Below, one piece after another: positions 1 to 8,164 of a DNA stretch of 64,000 nt. The stretch is from Motilibacter aurantiacus (GTDB taxonomy: Bacteria; Actinomycetota; Actinomycetes; Motilibacterales; Motilibacteraceae), in NCBI RefSeq assembly GCF_011250645.1, contig NZ_JAANNO010000002.1, positions 90,179 through 154,178 on the forward strand, written 5' to 3'. How positions within the stretch are numbered: the stretch's first letter is position 1; the number at the start of each line of letters is the position of its first letter. Made by a program: the position numbers and the translations under genes. Under the pieces are notes generated by a model. That model made no database searches. It was not told the DNA's origin and was given only the letters and a program-made list of their open reading frames with translations.

Positions 1-906
1 CTGCGCCCCACCGTCGCCGAGGCGGGGCTGTCCACCGCCGACTCCCCCCGCCGCCGCCGGCCCTCCCGCGGGACGGGCATCCACCGGCGGCCCAACCCGT
101 GGCTCATGCTGCTGGGCGCGGTCGTCGTCGTGACGGTCTTCGTCCTGCCCTACGCGATCATGTTCATCGGCTCGTTGAAGAGCCAGGCCGACATCACCCG
201 CATCCCGCCGCCCTACATCGGCGACGCCGTGCACTTCGACAACTACCGGACCATGTGGTCGTCGAGCGTGCACCCGGGAGACGGCCTCACCGCGACCGTC
301 GTCATCTCGGTCGTCGCGACGGCGGTCGTCCTGCTCGTCGCGACGCCCGCGGCGTGGTTCACCGCCCGCTACACGTTCCCCGGGCGCACCGTCTTCCTCG
401 CGCTCGTCCTCGTCGTGCAGATGCTCCAGCCGACCGTGCTCGCCGTGGGCCTGTTCCGCGAGTTCCTGCAGCTCGGGCTGAACGACACCTGGATCGCGAT
501 GATCCTGGTGAACTCGGCCTTCAACCTGACCTTCGCCGTCTGGATCATGCAGGCGTTCTTCGCCTCGATCCCGCGTGAGGTCGACGAGGCCGCCGCGCTC
601 GACGGGGCGAGCAAGCTGCAGATCCTCACGCGGGTCTCGCTGCCGCTGGTCTGGCCGGGCATCGTGACCGCGCTGATCTACGTGTTCGTGGCCGCGTGGA
701 ACGAGTACGCCGCCGCCTCGATCATCATGACGTCCAACGACCTGCAGCCGCTGACCGTCGCGCTGCCCCGGTTCTTCGGGCTCTACGCCGCTCAGTGGCA
801 CTACATCTTCGGGGTGTCGCTCGTGGCGATCGTCCCCGTCGTCGTCCTGTTCGCGCTCATCGAGAAGAGGCTGGCCGGCGGGCTCACCGCCGGCTCGGTC
901 AAGTAG
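1..906 (+). CDS. Carbohydrate ABC transporter permease (MalG-type), 5' end outside window
   Basis: Inner-membrane permease of a binding-protein-dependent sugar importer. The frame is open from base 1, and an Arg/Pro-rich cytoplasmic leader precedes the first membrane helix, so the gene probably starts upstream; 301 residues are visible. Several hydrophobic helices are present, and the permease signature (EVDEAAALDGASKLQI followed by LPL) sits in the last third, where it docks on the ATPase. The C-terminus (EKRLAGGLTAGSVK) is typical of MalG/DasC-like permeases. The next gene, on the same strand, is a secreted hexosaminidase, so uptake of chito-oligosaccharides or N-acetylglucosamine is a reasonable inference, but the substrate cannot be read from this subunit. 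Partner permease, binding protein and ATPase would lie upstream or elsewhere. Confidence 0.9.
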   Translation: MRPTVAEAGLSTADSPRRRRPSRGTGIHRRPNPWLMLLGAVVVVTVFVLPYAIMFIGSLKSQADITRIPPPYIGDAVHFDNYRTMWSSSVHPGDGLTATVVISVVATAVVLLVATPAAWFTARYTFPGRTVFLALVLVVQMLQPTVLAVGLFREFLQLGLNDTWIAMILVNSAFNLTFAVWIMQAFFASIPREVDEAAALDGASKLQILTRVSLPLVWPGIVTALIYVFVAAWNEYAAASIIMTSNDLQPLTVALPRFFGLYAAQWHYIFGVSLVAIVPVVVLFALIEKRLAGGLTAGSVK

Positions 907-1016
907 GTCCGGCACACTTTCCGACCGGGGGCGCTCCGCCCCCGGCCCAGGTCCGGCGTGGCACCCCGTCGGCGCGCCCGCGGCGACGGCCCGTTCTGCG
1001 ATCCTGGAGGTCTCTC

Positions 1017-3329
1017 GTGAGAATGCCGTTGGTCCCGCACACAATGCCGCAGCGCAGATCCCGGATGCTGACTGCCGTCGTCGCCGCATCGCTCGGGGCC
1101 GCCTCGCTGTCCGCCGCCGGCGTCACCGCGGTCGGCACGCCGGCGCGGGCAGCCGTGGCGCCCGTGACCGCCCCGCAGGTCATCCCGCTGCCGCAGTCGC
1201 TCTCCCTGCGCGAGGGGAGCTTCACCCTCACCGCCGGCACGCGCATCGTCTCCGCGAGCGGAGCGCTCCCGGTGGCCCAACAGCTGGCGGACGTGCTCCG
1301 CCCGTCGACCGGGTACGCCCTGCCGGTGTCGACCGGCGCCCCCGCCGCCGGCACGCTCGCGCTCGCCCTCGACGGCCCGGCGTCACTCGGCGACGAGGGC
1401 TACACGCTCGACGCCGGCGCCGGCGGGGTCGTCATCCGCGCGCACACCGCCCACGGCGCGTTCAACGGCGTGCAGACCCTGCGCCAGCTGCTGCCGGCGT
1501 GGGTCGAGAGCCCGACCGTGCAGCCGGGCCCGTGGACGGTGCCGGGGGTGGCGATCAGCGACACGCCGCGCTTCGGCTACCGCGGCGCGATGCTCGACAT
1601 CGCCCGGCACTTCCAGACCGTCGACACGGTGAAGCAAATCATCGACGACATCGCGGCGTACAAGATCAACACGCTCCATCTGCACCTGGCCGACGACCAG
1701 GGCTGGCGCATCGCGATCGAGGGCCGCCCCGAGCTCACCACCATCGGCGCGCAGTTCGGGATCGACAACTCCCCCGGCGGCTACTGGACGCAGGCGCAGT
1801 ACGTCGAGGTCGTGCAGTACGCCGCGAGCCGCTTCGTCACCATCGTGCCGGAGATCGACACCCCGGGGCACACGAACGCGGCGATCATGTCGTACGCCGA
1901 CATCCACCCGGACATCAACTGCAGCGCGAACAAGCCGCCGAAGTGGAACCTCACCGGCGACGTCGGCTACAGCGCGCTCTGCCCGGACAGCCCGAACACC
2001 TGGGCGCTGCTCACCGACGTCATCAACCAGCTCAGCGCGCTGACGCCCGGGCCGTACTACCACATCGGCGGCGACGAGGTCCCGACGACGATCCTCACCC
2101 AGCAGCAGTACGCCGACTTCATCAACCGGGAGGCGCCGATCGTCGGCGCGGCCGGCAAGATCGTCATGGGCTGGAACGAGATCTCCGAAGGCGACTTCGG
2201 GCGACCGGGGATGCCGCAGGGCGTCGTGCAGTTCTGGGGCACCGGCGGCACGGGCTCGGGCGGCGACTCCGCGCGGCGTGCCGTGCAGAAGGGGATGAAG
2301 GTCGTGATGTCCCCGGCCGACCGCGCCTACGTCGACCAGAAGTACGTGACGACGCGGACGACCAACCCGAACGGGCCGGTCACGCCCATCGGGCTCAACT
2401 GGGCCTGCCCGCGCGGCTGCGACGTCGACACGGCCTACAACTGGGACCCCGCGACGCTCGTCCCGGCGCGCACGACGTCGACCGGGGAGCAGCTGCCGGC
2501 CGTCACCGAGTCCGACGTGATCGGCGTCGAGGGCGCGCTGTGGTCCGAGACCGTCAAGAACCTCTCGGACGCCGAGTACCTCTACTTCCCGCGGCTGCCC
2601 GCCATCGCCGAGCTGGGCTGGTCCCCGGCGAGCGGGCCGGGGCGTACCTTCGACGAGTTCAAGGTCCGCCTCGCCGCGCAGGGCGCACGCTGGACCGCGG
2701 CGGGCGTCAACTTCTACCCCTCCCCGCTGGTCCCGTGGCGGGCCGACCTCGCCGCGGCGGACGTCAACGTCACGAACACCTACCCGTACTCGGTCTCCGG
2801 AGCCCTGGCGACGATCGCGCTGCCGCTGCTGACCGGCACGGCGACGGCGACGGTCGACTGGGGAGACGGCACCACGTCCGCCGCGACCCTGACCGGGACT
2901 CCCGGCGTCTACGCCGACACGACCGCACCGCGCGTGAACTCGCTCTGGACCGCGTCCGGCAGCCACACCTACGCCGGGCCCGGCCACTACACCGTGACGG
3001 TGACCGTGACCTCGGGCGCGACGACGCAGTCGGTGAGCTTCGAGGTGACCGCGGCGAGCATCGCGGAGGTACGCGGCGAGCTCGCGTCGCTGCGGGCGTC
3101 CGGCGACGTCGTGGCCAGCACCTACCGCGACCTGCTCGACGTGGTCGCGATGGCGCAGGCCGCCGAGAGCGCCGCCGACTCCGCGTCGGTGAGCACGTAC
3201 GTCGGACAGCTGCGCAGCGCGATCCTGGCCCTACGCCCGGCCAAGGTCAGCGCCGAGGGGAAGGCGTCCCTGCTCGACCTGCTCGCGCAGTGGCCTCCGG
3301 CCGCGGGGGCCGCCCGCCCGGCGGCCTGA
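1017..3329 (+). CDS. Secreted beta-N-acetylhexosaminidase, GH20, with PKD domain
   Basis: Exported glycosidase releasing terminal GlcNAc/GalNAc from chitin oligomers or glycans. The GTG at 1017 is chosen because GGAGG lies six bases upstream; ATG 1023 is an alternative. The 770-residue product has an Arg-rich signal peptide ending near ARAA, a GH20 N-terminal domain (about 50-180), then the catalytic barrel with the Asp-Glu pair D353-E354 in HIGGDEVPT, which supports the substrate-assisted mechanism. A PKD-like beta domain (VDWGDGTT ... GHYTVTVTV) follows near 610-690, then a short helical tail. The PKD domain and tail are additions to the usual enzyme and may aid attachment to polysaccharide. 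It lies 110 bp after the permease gene and ends at a strong hairpin. Confidence 0.95.
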   Translation: MRMPLVPHTMPQRRSRMLTAVVAASLGAASLSAAGVTAVGTPARAAVAPVTAPQVIPLPQSLSLREGSFTLTAGTRIVSASGALPVAQQLADVLRPSTGYALPVSTGAPAAGTLALALDGPASLGDEGYTLDAGAGGVVIRAHTAHGAFNGVQTLRQLLPAWVESPTVQPGPWTVPGVAISDTPRFGYRGAMLDIARHFQTVDTVKQIIDDIAAYKINTLHLHLADDQGWRIAIEGRPELTTIGAQFGIDNSPGGYWTQAQYVEVVQYAASRFVTIVPEIDTPGHTNAAIMSYADIHPDINCSANKPPKWNLTGDVGYSALCPDSPNTWALLTDVINQLSALTPGPYYHIGGDEVPTTILTQQQYADFINREAPIVGAAGKIVMGWNEISEGDFGRPGMPQGVVQFWGTGGTGSGGDSARRAVQKGMKVVMSPADRAYVDQKYVTTRTTNPNGPVTPIGLNWACPRGCDVDTAYNWDPATLVPARTTSTGEQLPAVTESDVIGVEGALWSETVKNLSDAEYLYFPRLPAIAELGWSPASGPGRTFDEFKVRLAAQGARWTAAGVNFYPSPLVPWRADLAAADVNVTNTYPYSVSGALATIALPLLTGTATATVDWGDGTTSAATLTGTPGVYADTTAPRVNSLWTASGSHTYAGPGHYTVTVTVTSGATTQSVSFEVTAASIAEVRGELASLRASGDVVASTYRDLLDVVAMAQAAESAADSASVSTYVGQLRSAILALRPAKVSAEGKASLLDLLAQWPPAAGAARPAA

Positions 3330-3346
3330 GCCGCGCTGCCCGCCCC

Positions 3347-3376
3347 GCCCCGCCACCGGTCCGCCGGTGGCGGGGC
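3347..3376. terminator. Bidirectional terminator between convergent genes
   Basis: A perfect 13-bp inverted repeat (GCCCCGCCACCGG / CCGGTGGCGGGGC) with a 4-base loop fills the gap between the hexosaminidase gene and the convergent hypothetical gene. Outer GCGCTGC/GCAGCGC arms extend the stem to the next stop codon. There is no T-tract, as is common for terminators in high-GC actinobacteria. Confidence 0.7.
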
Positions 3377-3382
3377 GCAGCG

Positions 3383-4750
3383 CTACGACGCGGGCAGCGA
3401 GTTGTGCTTGAACAACGCCTTCCGGGCCGCCTTCGCGACCGACTTGTCCTCGAGGAGGACCCCCAGCCCCTCGAGGACGGGCGCCGTCTCCGGGTGACGG
3501 ACGCGCCACAGCCGCTCGATGACCTCCTCGACGGGCAGCGGCGCGCAGAGCGCGTCGAGCAGCCCGCGCAGCCCGTCGAACGGCTCCATCAACATCGCGG
3601 CGTGCAGCCGCTCGACGAGCTCGCCCTCCTCCCCCGCGGCCCAGGGGCGCGGCGGGTCGAGCCGCTCGCGGAGCCGCCACACCTGCACGAAGGGGCGCAG
3701 CTCGGGCTGCCCGGCGAGGGTGCCGACGGCCTCGACCGTGTCCGCGCTCGAGGCGTCGAGGACGCCGAGCACGAGGGACGCCGCCACCTGCCTCGCCACC
3801 GGGTCCATCACGGTGACGGCCTCGACGAGCTGGGCGGCGGCGTCCTCGCCGTTGCCCTCGACCCAGACCCGGAGCTCGTGGCGGGCGAAGTCGAAGGGAA
3901 CGTCGAGCAGTGTGGCGAGCACGTCCGGCGCGCCGGCCGCGACGAGCGCGGCGGCGGCGCCGGCGTCCACCCGGTCGATGCCCGACGCACCGAGCGGGCT
4001 GAGGGAGACCCGGCCGTGCACGGGCAGCCGCTCCCCGACGCGGTCGACGTCCCGGTCGATCTGCTGCGACTGCTGCAGCGTCTGCCGGGCGTCCTCGTCC
4101 GGCTGCAGGGCCCCCAGCTCGACCAGGCGCCGGACGCCGCGGACGACGTCCTGGCGCGCCGACTCCTTCTCGTCCGGCAGGGTGGCCGGGTCCATGGCGT
4201 CGAGGTCCTCCGCGGAGTACAGCTCCTCCCAGGCCCGCTCGGCGGCCTCGTCCAGGTCGACGGGGCCGTGCGCGGCCAGGTCGAGCACGAGGGCGGCCAG
4301 CGAGGCGTCGGCGACCTTCGCGTACGCCCGGACGCCCTCGCTGTTGAGGCGGTAGTGGTGACCGGTCGGGCCGACGGTGAACAGCATGGCGACGAGCAGG
4401 TCGAGCCAGGCCACCTTCGGTGACCGATACGCCGGCGCGGCCCGGGCCAGCGAGCCGTCCACGACCTCGATTAGCCCGGCCGCGAGCGCGAGCCGGTACG
4501 TGAGGTCGACCTCGTCGAGCTCGTAGCTCTCCTTCGCCTCGACGCTCCCGTCCTCGTACGTCTCCTCGAGCGGCTCGCCCGTCTCCAGGAGCTCGTTGAG
4601 GGCGCGCGCGTCGTCCAGGCTCAGGCCGCCGTCCGCGGTCAGCGGCCGGCCGCCCCCGACGTAGTCGAGGAAGGCCGTGACCCGCCGCAGCCAGAGCGAG
4701 GACAGGGCTGCCGCCTCGAGCGGATCGTCGACGGGAGGAGTGCTGGTCAT
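3383..4750 (-). CDS. Conserved hypothetical protein, helical, cytosolic
   Basis: A 455-residue protein whose function I do not recognise. It has no signal peptide or membrane segment and is rich in Asp, Glu, Leu and Ala. The N-terminus (WLRRVTAFLDYVGGGRPLTADGGLSLDDARAL) resembles the helical part found in actinobacterial proteins annotated as related to plasmid pRiA4b ORF-3, but this is a weak resemblance. The segment around residues 110-135 (RLNSEGVRAYAK) could be a winged-helix fragment. ATG 4750 is the first good start. It is transcribed divergently from the HTH/Clp-N pair and shares their 95-bp intergenic region, which contains two palindromic operators, so its expression may be linked to them. 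Confidence 0.75.
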   Translation of the reverse strand: MTSTPPVDDPLEAAALSSLWLRRVTAFLDYVGGGRPLTADGGLSLDDARALNELLETGEPLEETYEDGSVEAKESYELDEVDLTYRLALAAGLIEVVDGSLARAAPAYRSPKVAWLDLLVAMLFTVGPTGHHYRLNSEGVRAYAKVADASLAALVLDLAAHGPVDLDEAAERAWEELYSAEDLDAMDPATLPDEKESARQDVVRGVRRLVELGALQPDEDARQTLQQSQQIDRDVDRVGERLPVHGRVSLSPLGASGIDRVDAGAAAALVAAGAPDVLATLLDVPFDFARHELRVWVEGNGEDAAAQLVEAVTVMDPVARQVAASLVLGVLDASSADTVEAVGTLAGQPELRPFVQVWRLRERLDPPRPWAAGEEGELVERLHAAMLMEPFDGLRGLLDALCAPLPVEEVIERLWRVRHPETAPVLEGLGVLLEDKSVAKAARKALFKHNSLPAS

Positions 4751-4797
4751 GGCGGTGACGGTAGCCGCCGCCGCGGGAAGCCCGCCCCGGGGCCGCT

Positions 4798-4845
4798 ATC
4801 AACCGGGGTTGACAGCTTGGGACGCATCAACCTAGGTTGATAGCC
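4798..4845 (+). promoter_or_regulatory. Promoter with two palindromic operators over -35 and -10
   Basis: A consensus -35 TTGACA (4809-4814) is followed after 18 bp by TAGGTT (4833-4838), a good actinobacterial -10. The ATG at 4846 comes 7 bases later, so the transcript is probably leaderless. Palindrome one, TCAACCGGGGTTGA (4799-4812), overlaps the -35. Palindrome two, ATCAACCTAGGTTGAT (4826-4841), is a perfect 16-mer covering the -10. Their centres are 28 bp apart. The layout fits a dimeric repressor blocking RNA polymerase at both elements; the adjacent HTH protein is the obvious candidate. Confidence 0.75.
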
Positions 4846-5109
4846 ATGGCTGAGGCGATCCAGGTCCCACCGGTCGAGGACACCGAAGCGGCCCTCGCCG
4901 CCGTGGTCGCGCTGCGCCGGCTGGCCAACCAGCTCGAGTCCGCCGCCGTGGCCCACGCCATCGGCGCGGGCTGGACCTGGGCCGAGGTGGGCCAGGCGCT
5001 CGGCATCAGCCCACAGGCCGCCCACAAGAAGCTCGCCCCACTGCTGCCGGAGCCCTCACCCCGCTCCCGCACCCGATCCCGCACCCGATCCCGCAAGGAG
5101 AAGCAATGA
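4846..5109 (+). CDS. Small helix-turn-helix protein
   Basis: An 87-residue protein with a helix-turn-helix near residues 42-62 (GWTWAEVGQALGISPQAAHKK), of the type found next to Clp-N domain proteins in actinobacteria. The tail is basic and repetitive (RSRTRSRTRSRKEKQ) and could contact DNA non-specifically. ATG 4846 is preferred over an upstream TTG because it lies just after the -10 box. The stop overlaps the next start by 4 bases (ATGA), so the two are translationally coupled. It probably binds the promoter palindromes just upstream and controls its own operon; this is inference from position. Confidence 0.8.
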   Translation: MAEAIQVPPVEDTEAALAAVVALRRLANQLESAAVAHAIGAGWTWAEVGQALGISPQAAHKKLAPLLPEPSPRSRTRSRTRSRKEKQ

Positions 5110-5597
5110 GCATTCGCGACAAGGTCGCCGACGCCACCACGATCTCCGCCCTGCTCACGGGCGCCGAGCAGGAGGCACTGGCCGTTGGGGACGAGCTTCC
5201 CGGCGTCGAGCACCTGGTGCTGGCGGCGCTCGGCCTGCCGGACGGGACGGCCGCCACGGCGTTCGGCCGCCTGGGCGTCTCCCCCGACGCCTTCCGCACG
5301 GCCGTGGCACAGGTGCACGCCGAGGCCCTCGCCACAGTGGGCGTAGCCGCGCCGGATGCCGGCCCGTCGGTACGCCGCGTGGGGCCGCGGTCGTTCCGGG
5401 CCAGCGCCACGGCGGACGAGACGTTCCGGAACGCCACTGCCCTGAAGCAGGATTCCGGAGCTGGGCGACTGCTCGGGGCCCACGTGGTCGCGGCTGCCTG
5501 CGAGCAGGAGCGCGGCACGTTCCCCCGCGCGCTTCAGGCGCTGAATGTGGGCCGGGCCGAGCTGCGGGCGGCGGCTGTGACCGAGGCGCGGCGGTAG
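5106..5597 (+). CDS. Clp N-terminal (Clp R) domain protein, stand-alone
   Basis: A 163-residue protein made of the Clp N repeat that normally sits at the N-terminus of ClpA/ClpC/ClpB and binds substrates or adaptors. One repeat is clear at about 10-60 (AEQEALAVGDELPGVEHLVLAAL), and a second, more diverged, at about 95-150 (TFRNATALKQDSGAGRLLGAHVVAAA). No AAA+ ATPase module follows, so it is not an unfoldase. In actinobacteria such proteins commonly follow a small HTH protein, as here with a 4-base overlap. Plausible roles are substrate binding for ClpC or sensing for the HTH partner; neither is shown. Confidence 0.85.
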   Translation: MSIRDKVADATTISALLTGAEQEALAVGDELPGVEHLVLAALGLPDGTAATAFGRLGVSPDAFRTAVAQVHAEALATVGVAAPDAGPSVRRVGPRSFRASATADETFRNATALKQDSGAGRLLGAHVVAAACEQERGTFPRALQALNVGRAELRAAAVTEARR

Positions 5598-5645
5598 CAC
5601 CGCGGGCCGCGCGCGGGTTTGCGGCCGGGCACCGCCGGACACCAA

Positions 5646-5681
5646 CCGGAGAGCATGCTCCACCTGGAGCACGTTCTCCGG
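5646..5681. promoter_or_regulatory. Probable TetR operator (36-bp dyad) upstream of tetR
   Basis: A dyad of two half-blocks: outer arms CCGGAGA (5646-5652) and TCTCCGG (5675-5681), inner arms GCTCC (5657-5661) and GGAGC (5666-5670). It ends 12 bases before the GTG of the TetR gene. The same CGGAGAG/CTCTCCG half-sites recur as a perfect palindrome upstream of the next gene (6385-6402), so TetR probably represses both. Confidence 0.65.
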
Positions 5682-5692
5682 AAGGAGGGGCC

Positions 5693-6340
5693 GTGGCCAC
5701 CGCAGACCGACCGCTGCGGCGGGACGCCGAGCGCAACCGGGAGCGCATCCTGGGTGAGGCGCGGCGGCTCGTCGCGCACTCCGGGCTCGGCGTCAGCCAC
5801 GACGAGATCGCGCGGGCGGCGGAGGTCGGCGTGGGAACGGTCTACCGCCGGTTCCCGCGCAAGGAGGTGCTGCTCGAGGAGCTCTTCGCCGCGCAGCTCG
5901 ACACCGTCGCCGAGCTGGCCGAGGGGGCGGCCGCGCACGACTCGGCGTGGGACGGGCTCTGCGAGTTCCTGGAGCACGTGCTGCGCATGCAGGCGGCCGA
6001 CCGTGGCTTGCGCGAGCTGCTGAACGGGTCTGCGCACGCGCCGGCCCTGGCCCGCCGGGCCCGGGAGCGGATCGCGCCGCTCGTGGGCGCAGTGCTCCGC
6101 CGCGCCCAGGACGAGGGGGACGTCAGGGCGGACGTCGAGGTCACGGACGTCGCCCTGATCCCGCTGATGACCTCGGCCGTGGTCGCGCCCGGCGGGCTCG
6201 ACGCCGGCCGGCGCGCGCTCGCCCTGCTGCTGGCGGGCCTGCGCCGCGTACCGGATGACCAACCTCCGCTTCCCGCGTCTGCGCTGTCGCCCGCCCGGCT
6301 CGACGCCGTCCTCGGCGGCGAGCCCACTCTCCCTTCCTGA
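5693..6340 (+). CDS. TetR family transcriptional regulator
   Basis: A 215-residue regulator with an N-terminal TetR HTH (about 14-62; SHDEIARAAEVGVGTVYRRFPRKEVLLEELF) and a helical ligand-binding domain (about 80-200). GTG 5693 is chosen for the AAGGAGG eight bases upstream. It sits immediately behind a 36-bp dyad and is followed 78 bp later by an NmrA-like oxidoreductase gene that carries the same half-sites in its leader. Local repression of itself and that enzyme is therefore the likely role. The inducer is unknown; many such pairs respond to small electrophiles or xenobiotics. Confidence 0.9.
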   Translation: MATADRPLRRDAERNRERILGEARRLVAHSGLGVSHDEIARAAEVGVGTVYRRFPRKEVLLEELFAAQLDTVAELAEGAAAHDSAWDGLCEFLEHVLRMQAADRGLRELLNGSAHAPALARRARERIAPLVGAVLRRAQDEGDVRADVEVTDVALIPLMTSAVVAPGGLDAGRRALALLLAGLRRVPDDQPPLPASALSPARLDAVLGGEPTLPS

Positions 6341-6384
6341 CTCCCCCTGGAGCTCGACCGTCCCGGCCGAGCCCTGCCCGCCAA

Positions 6385-6402
6385 GCGGAGAGCCCTCTCC
6401 GC
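6385..6402. promoter_or_regulatory. Probable second TetR operator upstream of NmrA-like gene
   Basis: GCGGAGAGCCCTCTCCGC is a palindrome with 8-bp arms and a 2-bp centre, ending 16 bases before the ATG at 6419. It shares CGGAGAG half-sites with the dyad upstream of the TetR gene. Confidence 0.65.
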
Positions 6403-6418
6403 AATGAAGGAGCACGTC

Positions 6419-7339
6419 ATGTCCGACACCCAGACCGTGCTGCTGGCCGGTGCGACCGGAATGCTCGGCGGCCGCATCGCCCATCACCTGCTGGCCAACG
6501 GGGACGCCGGGCTTCGCCTGCTCGTACGCCCCGGCGCCGCCGCGGACCCCCGCAAGCGCCAGGCGCTCGACCCGCTCGCGGCCGCCGGCGCGACGATCAC
6601 CGAAGCGGACCTCACCGACGCCGGCTCGCTGGCCCGCGCCTGCGCCGGCATCGACGTCGTCGTGTCAGCGGTGCAGGGCGGCCGCGGCGTCGTCGTCGAC
6701 GGCCAGGCCGCGCTGGCCCGGGCCGCCGCGGCTGCCCGAGCGCGCCGCATGCTGCCGTCCGACTTCGCGCTGGACCTCTTCGCGGTGCCGGCGGGCGAGG
6801 TCGCGTCCTACGACGTGCGGCGGGAGGCGGACGAGCTCATCGCACAGACCGGCCTCGAGACCGTCCACGTGCTCAACGGCGCGTTCCTCGACATGTTCGT
6901 CGAGCCGCGTGGCGCGCTGGAGCTCGACGATCGGGCGGGGACGGCGACGTTCTGGGGCACGGGCGAGGAGCAGTTCGAGGCGACGACCGTGGACGACACC
7001 GCGGCCTACGCGGCGCTCGCGGCCCTGGACCGTGACCTGCCACCTGGCAAGCTCGCGGTCGCCGGCGACCGGCCGAGCGCGCTGTCGATGCTCGCGGCGC
7101 AGGAGCGGGCGACCGGCCGGACGTACCGGCGGGTTAGCCGCGGCAGCGTCGAACAGCTGCAGGAGCAGGCCGCCCAGGCCCGCAGCCGCGACCCGTGGTC
7201 GATGGAGGCGGTCGTCGGCGGCTACCTCGTCTGCATGCTCACCGGGCAGGCCGCGCTGACCGACCTGCAGAACGCGCGCTACCCGCAGGTGCGGCCGCGG
7301 ACGTACGACGAGCTGCTCGGCCTTCCGGGCGCGGCCTGA
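6419..7339 (+). CDS. NmrA/isoflavone reductase-like NAD(P)-binding protein
   Basis: A 306-residue atypical short-chain dehydrogenase. The Rossmann loop is GATGMLGG at residues 10-17, and RRMLPSDFALD (about 104-114) matches the P-S-(D/E)-F motif of the NmrA/isoflavone-reductase group. No Tyr-x-x-x-Lys catalytic pair is evident, so it may be a redox sensor or a reductase of that atypical type. ATG 6419 is chosen because AAGGAG (6407-6412) sits at correct spacing; the in-frame ATG at 6404 would place this site inside the gene. It probably forms a TetR-controlled unit with the preceding regulator. Confidence 0.85.
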   Translation: MSDTQTVLLAGATGMLGGRIAHHLLANGDAGLRLLVRPGAAADPRKRQALDPLAAAGATITEADLTDAGSLARACAGIDVVVSAVQGGRGVVVDGQAALARAAAAARARRMLPSDFALDLFAVPAGEVASYDVRREADELIAQTGLETVHVLNGAFLDMFVEPRGALELDDRAGTATFWGTGEEQFEATTVDDTAAYAALAALDRDLPPGKLAVAGDRPSALSMLAAQERATGRTYRRVSRGSVEQLQEQAAQARSRDPWSMEAVVGGYLVCMLTGQAALTDLQNARYPQVRPRTYDELLGLPGAA

Positions 7340-7403
7340 CATCGGTGCGGCCCGTTCCGCCGTTCGGCCGCGCGGAGCGCCGCTGCCTTGCTTCGCTGGG
7401 GGC

Positions 7404-8054
7404 ATGACGAGGTTCCTGCATACCCGGAGCGCGGCCGTCGGGGCCGCCGTCGCCCTGGTCGCGGCCGGCGCAGTGGGCGGTGGGCTGGCCACGGCCGCCA
7501 CCAAGACGCCCCGCGTCACGACCGTGTGCGTGAACGCGAAGACCCAGGAGCTCACCAAGCCCAGGAGCGGGCGGTGCGCGCGCGGCACGACGCTGAACGC
7601 CGTCGGCGCCGCCGCCGTCCCGGGGCCGCGCGGGGCGACCGGGCCGGCAGGCCCGCCGGGGGCTCCGGGCGCGGCAGGGGCCACCGGGGCGCCCGGTGCG
7701 GTCGGGCCTGCAGGACCGGCGGGGCCGCCTGGGCCACGCGGGGCGGCCGACGCGTACTTCGTGAACTGGCAGCCGGGCGTCGGGGTGGTCGGGAAGTCCG
7801 ACGGCGTGAGCCTCGTGGGGCAGTCCAGCTCCACCTTCGCCGGCTTCACGACGGCGGACGTCTTCCTCACCTTCCCGGTGCGTGACGTCCGGGCGTGCGG
7901 TGCGGCCGTGTCCGTGCAGGGACTCGAGGCCACGTACGCCCGACTCCCCGTGGCGCAGACCGCGTACACGAGCACGCCCAACCAGCTGCAGGTCGCCACC
8001 ACCTGGGACGGGGGCGGCGCGCCGGGGTTCTCGCTGACCGTCACCTGCCCCTGA
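7404..8054 (+). CDS. Secreted protein with collagen-like Gly-X-Y segment
   Basis: A 216-residue exported protein: signal peptide (about 1-32, ending ATAA), a short globular part with two Cys, then about 14 consecutive Gly-X-Y triplets (about 72-113), many with Pro or Ala. A C-terminal domain of about 100 residues with two further Cys follows (ACGAAVSVQ ... TVTCP). The repeat should form a collagen-like triple helix and trimerise the terminal domain. No LPXTG or C-terminal membrane anchor is seen, so it is probably released or weakly wall-bound. Function is unknown. It converges on a serine hydrolase gene across a hairpin. Confidence 0.85.
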   Translation: MTRFLHTRSAAVGAAVALVAAGAVGGGLATAATKTPRVTTVCVNAKTQELTKPRSGRCARGTTLNAVGAAAVPGPRGATGPAGPPGAPGAAGATGAPGAVGPAGPAGPPGPRGAADAYFVNWQPGVGVVGKSDGVSLVGQSSSTFAGFTTADVFLTFPVRDVRACGAAVSVQGLEATYARLPVAQTAYTSTPNQLQVATTWDGGGAPGFSLTVTCP

Positions 8055-8089
8055 CAGGGCGGGGGCACGTCCAACGGCGTGCGCGGCGA

Positions 8090-8135
8090 GCCGTGGAGTG
8101 CCAGCAGCGCTCTGGCGCGGCTGACGCTCCACGGC
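8090..8135. terminator. Terminator between convergent genes
   Basis: A 16-bp imperfect inverted repeat (arms 8090-8105 and 8120-8135, 14 of 16 pairs, core GCCGTGGAG/CTCCACGGC) lies in the 110-bp gap between the collagen-like gene and the convergent serine hydrolase gene. Confidence 0.6.
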
Positions 8136-8164
8136 CTGCCGTTCGGGGCTCGGCTCGGGCGGGC

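Noticed and set aside
1499-4423. Long plus-strand open frame overlapping the hexosaminidase and continuing opposite the next gene
   Set aside because: Arg-rich shadow frame; the GH20 frame has signal peptide and catalytic motif, and the minus-strand gene at 3383-4750 is better supported.
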